Below are positions 59,520-64,000 of a DNA stretch of 64,000 nt, piece by piece (the first letter of the stretch is position 1; each line of letters begins with the position of its first letter). Under the pieces are notes generated by a model. That model ran no database searches, was not told the origin of the DNA, and saw nothing but the letters and a program-made list of their open reading frames with translations. Origin of the DNA: Clostridiales bacterium. GTDB lineage: Bacteria > Bacillota > Clostridia > Christensenellales > Aristaeellaceae. The translations under genes were made by a program, and so were the position numbers. The DNA is taken from contig SVGT01000002.1 of the NCBI GenBank assembly GCA_015056175.1, positions 1 to 64,000 of the forward strand, given 5' to 3'.

Positions 59520-60250
59520 CAGGAAGCCTCCATTTCTTTTTTCAGCAGCAGCAAAATGCGCTTTTCGGCGCGGGACACCTGCATCTGGCTCATGCCCAGC
59601 ATTCTGGCTGCCTCCCGCTGGGACATGCCCTGCACAAAACGCAGCGCCAGCAGCTTTTTTTCCTCCGCGCCAAGCTTGCGCATGGCGTTTTTCAAATCCT
59701 CCCGCTGCTCAAAGGCGGCATAGCCCCCTTCCTCGGTGGACAGGCGGCTTTCCAGCGTCATCCCTTCCTCATCGGTGGAGGACAGGGAGGCCGTTTTGCT
59801 GCGGTCGATGGCCTGCAAAACCTCCAGCACCTGCCCCGTTTCCCAGTTGAGGCGCTGCGCAAGCTCCCCTGCCGAGGGCTCGCGGCGGTGTTCGTCGATA
59901 AACTTTTCCCGGGCGGCATGGAGCTGGGCCATCTGCTCCTTAAGACCCCTGGGCGTGCGCACCAATTCCGCCTTATCCCGCAGATAATTGCGCACCTTGC
60001 CCGTGATGGTGGGCGTGACGAAGGTGGTAAACTTCAGCCCGCGGGCGGGATCAAACCCCCGCAGCGCATCCACCGCCGCCATGGCCGCCACCTGGCACAG
60101 ATCCTCATAGTCCACGCCCCTGCCCGTAAAACGGCGGGCGATGAGATGGCAAAGGGGCAGCACGCTTTCCAGCGCCGCGTTCAGATTTTCATCCGTGGGC
60201 GCAAGGGCGTAGCGGCACGCCATCTCGTGAATTTCATTGGCGTTCATCAT
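59519..60250 (-). CDS. SigB/SigF-type alternative sigma factor
   Basis: 243 residues. Region 2 (YEDLCQVAAMAAVDALRGFD, LKFTTFVTPTITGKVRNYLRD), region 3 (REPSAGELAQRLN) and region 4 with the helix-turn-helix QREAARMLGMSQMQVSRAEK are all present. This is a group 3 sigma factor of the SigB/F/G type. The start overlaps the anti-sigma stop in ATGA and its stop overlaps the kinase start, so three regulatory genes are translationally coupled. The sporulation or general-stress identity cannot be settled from the sequence alone. Confidence 0.92.
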   Translation of the reverse strand: MMNANEIHEMACRYALAPTDENLNAALESVLPLCHLIARRFTGRGVDYEDLCQVAAMAAVDALRGFDPARGLKFTTFVTPTITGKVRNYLRDKAELVRTPRGLKEQMAQLHAAREKFIDEHRREPSAGELAQRLNWETGQVLEVLQAIDRSKTASLSSTDEEGMTLESRLSTEEGGYAAFEQREDLKNAMRKLGAEEKKLLALRFVQGMSQREAARMLGMSQMQVSRAEKRILLLLKKEMEAS

Positions 60251-60630
60251 TTTTTCACCGAAGCGGGCAGGATCATGCGCACTTCCTGCACGCTGTCGTC
60301 CTCCGTACGCAGATCCACCTGGCGCACCAGCGTTTCGATAATGAGCTTGGCAATTTCCGCATCGGCGCGGGGCTCTGTCTGCATCTGATCGCAGCACTGG
60401 GCGGCGATGGACATATACACGCCGTCCTGCTTTTCCTCAACGGACAGTGTGAGCGTCTTCACGCAATAGGTCTGGTGCAAAAGCAATTCGCAGCTTTCGT
60501 CCACGGCGCTGCGCAGATCGCTGAGTACGTCCACAGGCAGATCGTAAATGGCGCCCACGCCGGACACTGCCATACGCAGCGCCAGCGTCCACTCCGCCCT
60601 GGCGGGAATGGTCATGGTCATGGTCTTCAT
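60247..60630 (-). CDS. RsbW/SpoIIAB-like protein, degenerate ATPase (probable anti-sigma)
   Basis: 127 residues, upstream of and overlapping the sigma gene exactly where SpoIIAB or RsbW is found. The central helix SDLRSAVDESCELLLHQ corresponds to the N-box helix (usually ExxxNAxxHA) but lacks the conserved Asn. No DxGxG motif follows. The GHKL fold may thus be kept without ATP binding or kinase activity. ATG 60630 follows GGAGAG. It lies 37 bp downstream of dnaE. No anti-anti-sigma (SpoIIAA/RsbV) gene is next to it. Confidence 0.75.
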   Translation of the reverse strand: MKTMTMTIPARAEWTLALRMAVSGVGAIYDLPVDVLSDLRSAVDESCELLLHQTYCVKTLTLSVEEKQDGVYMSIAAQCCDQMQTEPRADAEIAKLIIETLVRQVDLRTEDDSVQEVRMILPASVKK

Positions 60631-60667
60631 AACATCTCTCCATTTTTTCTTTGAATTTGGTTGTCCT

Positions 60668-63600
60668 TCATGGTTTCCGGGTGATCTTCACGTTCTCGGC
60701 GCCCAGCTGCATGATCAGTGCGGCGCGGGCGCTTTCCGCATCCCGGGGCCACATGTCCCGGGGCGCAAGCAGGGTGATGTTTTCATCGGGGATGTTGAGG
60801 TACAGCGGCACGTCGCCCTTTTCCACGGAGGAGAGCCACACGGGCAGCTGCTCCACCCGGCTTCTGCCAAGGCGGAGGAAGAGCTTGATTTTGCTGTCCC
60901 TGGCCTCCAGGGCGGGGGTTTTAGCCTCCCGGACTGGGGGTTTTGCCTCCTGCGCGGGCGCGACGGGCGCTTCCTTTGCAGGCGCAGCCTTGGGTTTTGC
61001 GTCCCTGCGTGTTTTCCCGGGCTTTCCGTCCAGCCCAAGCCTGGCTGCCTCCCGGATGCTTTCCTCCGCTTCCCGCAAAAGCTCCACCGTGTCCACGATC
61101 AGCTTGGGGGATTCATCCTCCCGCACGGACAAACGTCCGGAGCAGAGCACCACCTGATCCTCCAGAATATCCTGGCCGATCTTTTCGTACACCCTGGGGA
61201 AAATGAGCCCCTCCACCTGACCGGTCAGATCCTCCAGCGTCAGGAAGCCCATCAGTTCGCCCTTGCGGGTGGCCTTGGCATGCTTTTCCACAATGATGCC
61301 GCCCATGGCCACCCGTCTGCCGTCGTCCATCAGGCCGCCGTCCTCCCGCTCGCTGAGGTCCATCAGGTACTTGGTGCTGACGGGCAGAAGGTCCAAGAGG
61401 TCGGTATACTCATCCAGCGGATGGCCGGAAATGTACACGCCGGTGACTTCCTTTTCCTGATTGAGGCGCTCGCGGAGGATGTATTCGTTCAGCGGCGGGA
61501 ACTCGTCCCGGGGCGGCAGAAGATCCTCCCCCGCGCCGCCAAAGTCAAACAGCGATACCTGGCCTTCCACATTGCTCTTGCGCATATTGCTTTCCGCGTC
61601 CATGGCCTCCTCGTACACCGCCATCACCTGAGTGCGGTTGGCGCCCATGTGGTCAAAGCAGCCGGCCATGATCAGGCTTTCCACGGCACGCTTGTTGATA
61701 TCCTCGCCGCTGACACGGCGGCAGAAATCGAAGATATTCTTGTAGGGGCCGTGCATTTCCCGCTCACGAACGATATGATCCACGCAGTGCACGCCCACGT
61801 TTTTCACACCGCCCATGCCAAAGCGGATGCCCAAAGTGCCGTCTGGGGCATAGTCCGGCGCAAACTTGCGCCCGGAGGAATTGATGGCGGGGGGAAGCAG
61901 CGGGATGCCACTCTTCCTGCAATATTGAATATACCCGGCAATCTTGCCTGCGTTGCCCACCACGCTGTTCATAATGGCCGCCATAAATTCGGCGGGATAA
62001 TGTTTTTTGAGATACGCCGTCTGCAGCGATACCACCGCGTAGCAGGCCGCGTGGGGCTTGTTGAAGGCGTAGCTGGCAAAGGCGGTCATTTCGTCAAAGA
62101 TCTGCTCGGCGGCTGCCTGCGAAACGCCGTTTTTGACGGCGCCGGGCACGCCCATTTCCTCGGAGCCGAAGATGAACACCTCCCGCTCTCTGGCCATCAC
62201 ATCCTTTTTCTTTTTGGCCATGGCACGGCGCACCAGGTCGCTGCGGCCCATGGAGTAGCCCGCCAGATCGCGGACGATCTGCATCACCTGCTCCTGATAC
62301 ACCATGCAGCCGTAGGTCACGTCCAGAATGGGCGCAAGTTGCGGCGTCACATAACGGATGGTTTCGGGCTGCTGCTTGCCCCTGATGTACCGGGGAATGC
62401 TTTCCATGGGGCCCGGGCGGTAAAGGGAAATGGCGGCGATGATATCTTCAAAGGTGCGGGGCTTCATGTTGGTGAGGAAGGTTCGCATGCCGCCGCCTTC
62501 CAGCTGGAACACGCCGTCCGTATCCCCGTTGCAGATCATGTCGAACACGTCCGGATCGTCCATGGGGATATCTTCCGGCTGCATGTCGATGCCCCGCAGG
62601 CGCATCATATCCAGCGTATCGCGGATGACGGTCAGCGTGCGCAGACCCAGAAAGTCCATCTTCAGCAAGCCCAGATCGCCGATGATGCCCATGGGGTACT
62701 GGGTGGTGACCACGTCGTCGTTTTTCTGCAGCGGCACAAAATGGGTGGCGGGTTCGCCGGTGATGAGCACGCCGGCTGCGTGGGTGCTGGCGTGGCGGGG
62801 CATGCCCTCCAGCGTCAGCGCCGTATCGATGAGCTTATGGATGCGCTCATCGCTTTCGTACATGTTTTTCAGTTCGGGGTTCAGCTTCATGGCCTTTTCC
62901 AGGGTCATATCCAGCGCCATGGGGATGGCCTTGCTCACCTGATCCCCTTCCTGATAGGAAAAGCCCAGCACGCGGGCCACGTCCCGCACCACGCCGCGCG
63001 CCGCCATGGTGCCGAAGGTGATGATCTGGCACACGTGATCGTGACCGTACTTGCGGGTCACGTAATCGATCACTTCCTGCCGGCGCTCGTAGCAAAAGTC
63101 CATGTCGATATCCGGCATGCTGACGCGCTCGGGGTTGAGGAAGCGCTCAAAGAGCAGGTTATACTTGATGGGATCCAGCATGGTGATATTGAGGCAATAG
63201 GCCACAATGCTGCCTGCGCCGCTGCCGCGGCCCGGGCCCACCATGATGCCGTTGTCCTTGGCGAACTTGACAAAATCCCACACGATGAGAAAATAATCGT
63301 CAAAGCCCATGCTGTGGATGACGGAAAGCTCGTAATTGAGGCGGTCGACAGCCACCTGATCGTCGGCGGCGTAGCGGGTGCGAAAGCCCTCCTCGCACAG
63401 ACGGCGGATCATGTGCTCGGCGTCGATATCCTCTTTGGGCACGTCAAAATGGGGCAGGTGGCGGCTTTCAAAGTCAAAGTCCACCTTGCAGCGCATGGCG
63501 ATCTCCTGCGTCCGTTCGATGGCGTCGGGCAGGTCTGGGAACAGGGCGCGCATTTCACTTTCGCTCTTTACGTAGAGCTCCCGCGTTTCCATGCGCATGC

Positions 63601-64000
63601 GGCCCTCTTCCTCCAGGGTCTTGCCGGTCTGGATGCACATGAGCACTTCCTGGGCGTCGGCGTCCTTTTGCTGCTCGTAGTGGCAGTCGTTGGTGGCAAC
63701 CAGCGGGATGCCCGTTTTGCGGCTCAATTCCACCAGACGGGGCAGCACGGTTTTTTCCTCCGCGATGCCGTGATCCATGATCTCGATATAGAAATGATCC
63801 TCGCCAAAGAGATCCCGCATGCGCAAGACGTAATCCTCGGCGTCCCTGTAGCGGCCGTCCAGCAGCATTTTAGGCAGGTCGCCGGAGAGGCAGGCGGTCA
63901 GGCAGATGAGCCCCTCGTGATGCTCCGCCAGCAGCTTATAATCGATGCGGGGGCGGTAGTAAAAGCCCTCGGTGAAGCCCATGGAGTTTAGGTACATCAG
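60668..64000 (-). CDS. dnaE: DNA polymerase III subunit alpha, 5' end outside the window
   Basis: At least 1110 residues; the first part of the N-terminal PHP domain lies beyond the right edge (the frame is open to 64000). The polymerase core carries GRGSGAGSIVAYCL, the catalytic MPDIDMDF, KMDFLGLRTLTV and ISLYRPGPMESIPRY. A helix-hairpin-helix and an OB-fold follow (VTGVYISGHPLDEY). The C-terminus has an Ala/Pro/Lys-rich linker (about 60 residues) before a final small domain. It is the DnaE1-type replicative or lagging-strand polymerase. It probably shares a transcript with the anti-sigma/sigma/kinase genes. Confidence 0.96.
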   Translation of the reverse strand: MMYLNSMGFTEGFYYRPRIDYKLLAEHHEGLICLTACLSGDLPKMLLDGRYRDAEDYVLRMRDLFGEDHFYIEIMDHGIAEEKTVLPRLVELSRKTGIPLVATNDCHYEQQKDADAQEVLMCIQTGKTLEEEGRMRMETRELYVKSESEMRALFPDLPDAIERTQEIAMRCKVDFDFESRHLPHFDVPKEDIDAEHMIRRLCEEGFRTRYAADDQVAVDRLNYELSVIHSMGFDDYFLIVWDFVKFAKDNGIMVGPGRGSGAGSIVAYCLNITMLDPIKYNLLFERFLNPERVSMPDIDMDFCYERRQEVIDYVTRKYGHDHVCQIITFGTMAARGVVRDVARVLGFSYQEGDQVSKAIPMALDMTLEKAMKLNPELKNMYESDERIHKLIDTALTLEGMPRHASTHAAGVLITGEPATHFVPLQKNDDVVTTQYPMGIIGDLGLLKMDFLGLRTLTVIRDTLDMMRLRGIDMQPEDIPMDDPDVFDMICNGDTDGVFQLEGGGMRTFLTNMKPRTFEDIIAAISLYRPGPMESIPRYIRGKQQPETIRYVTPQLAPILDVTYGCMVYQEQVMQIVRDLAGYSMGRSDLVRRAMAKKKKDVMAREREVFIFGSEEMGVPGAVKNGVSQAAAEQIFDEMTAFASYAFNKPHAACYAVVSLQTAYLKKHYPAEFMAAIMNSVVGNAGKIAGYIQYCRKSGIPLLPPAINSSGRKFAPDYAPDGTLGIRFGMGGVKNVGVHCVDHIVREREMHGPYKNIFDFCRRVSGEDINKRAVESLIMAGCFDHMGANRTQVMAVYEEAMDAESNMRKSNVEGQVSLFDFGGAGEDLLPPRDEFPPLNEYILRERLNQEKEVTGVYISGHPLDEYTDLLDLLPVSTKYLMDLSEREDGGLMDDGRRVAMGGIIVEKHAKATRKGELMGFLTLEDLTGQVEGLIFPRVYEKIGQDILEDQVVLCSGRLSVREDESPKLIVDTVELLREAEESIREAARLGLDGKPGKTRRDAKPKAAPAKEAPVAPAQEAKPPVREAKTPALEARDSKIKLFLRLGRSRVEQLPVWLSSVEKGDVPLYLNIPDENITLLAPRDMWPRDAESARAALIMQLGAENVKITRKP

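Overview
The window looks like the chromosome of a GC-rich Bacillota bacterium of class Clostridia. The evidence is the gene orders: spoVB–yabN(mazG)–hup–rqcP, rpmE–DUF1385–prmC–prfA, glgB-glgC-glgD-glgA, hemZ, an ECF folate S component, a Spo0B/AgrC-type kinase and a SigB/F-type sigma factor. A gut or rumen Christensenellales-like lineage is a plausible guess but is not proven by the sequence. Nearly all of the window is housekeeping DNA. I see no phage, IS element, CRISPR array, rRNA or tRNA.

Layout. 1-639: truncated membrane-anchored DUF5711-like protein with a frameshift. 708-10426 (-): SWIM/SNF2 helicase and a 2170-residue cyclic beta-1,2-glucan synthase homologue whose catalytic motifs look eroded. 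10526-16735 (+): glycogen operon glgB-glgC-glgD-glgA. 16789-20831 (-): small DUF3784 membrane protein and a heterodimeric ABC exporter. 20915-22420 (+): an unidentified structured leader with its own terminator, then a TM1266-type regulator and an orphan solute-binding protein. 22434-23202: secreted protein with a possible papain-like fold. 23308-28765: gpmI, a zinc-ribbon membrane protein, deoC and galM, bracketed by two inverted copies of a roughly 600-bp hairpin-rich repeat. 28783-30456: P-II-like protein and cation/proton antiporter. 30501-37376: rpmE, DUF1385, prmC, prfA, dtd, metallo-hydrolase, hemZ, psuG. 37384-46598 (-): gyrB, gyrA, spoVB-like flippase, yabN, hup, rqcP and a secreted protein. 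46723-51467: GerMN protein, GH3 enzyme, secreted duplicated-domain protein, nth and folT. 51489-56401 (+): mscL with a zinc ribbon, queA, psuK, a HAD–thymidylate kinase fusion, mnmA. 56405-64000 (-): dnaE, a degenerate RsbW-like protein, sigma factor, sensor kinase, a membrane-bound MerR/RDD regulator and a HAD phosphatase.

How the parts fit. The glg genes encode the whole ADP-glucose route to glycogen. queA, psuK and mnmA, with psuG elsewhere, concern modified tRNA bases and their salvage. dnaE, RsbW-like, sigma and kinase lie in one direction with overlapping ends and look like a stress or envelope regulon. Next to them is a MerR/RDD gene whose promoter has the 19-bp spacer and dyad typical of MerR control.

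Most worth follow-up: the eroded glucan synthase homologue, the inverted repeat islands around gpmI–galM, the unassigned leader RNA at 20927-21092, the MerR/RDD gene with its promoter, and the sigma/anti-sigma/kinase group. Family assignments come from recognising motifs in the translations; no database search was possible.
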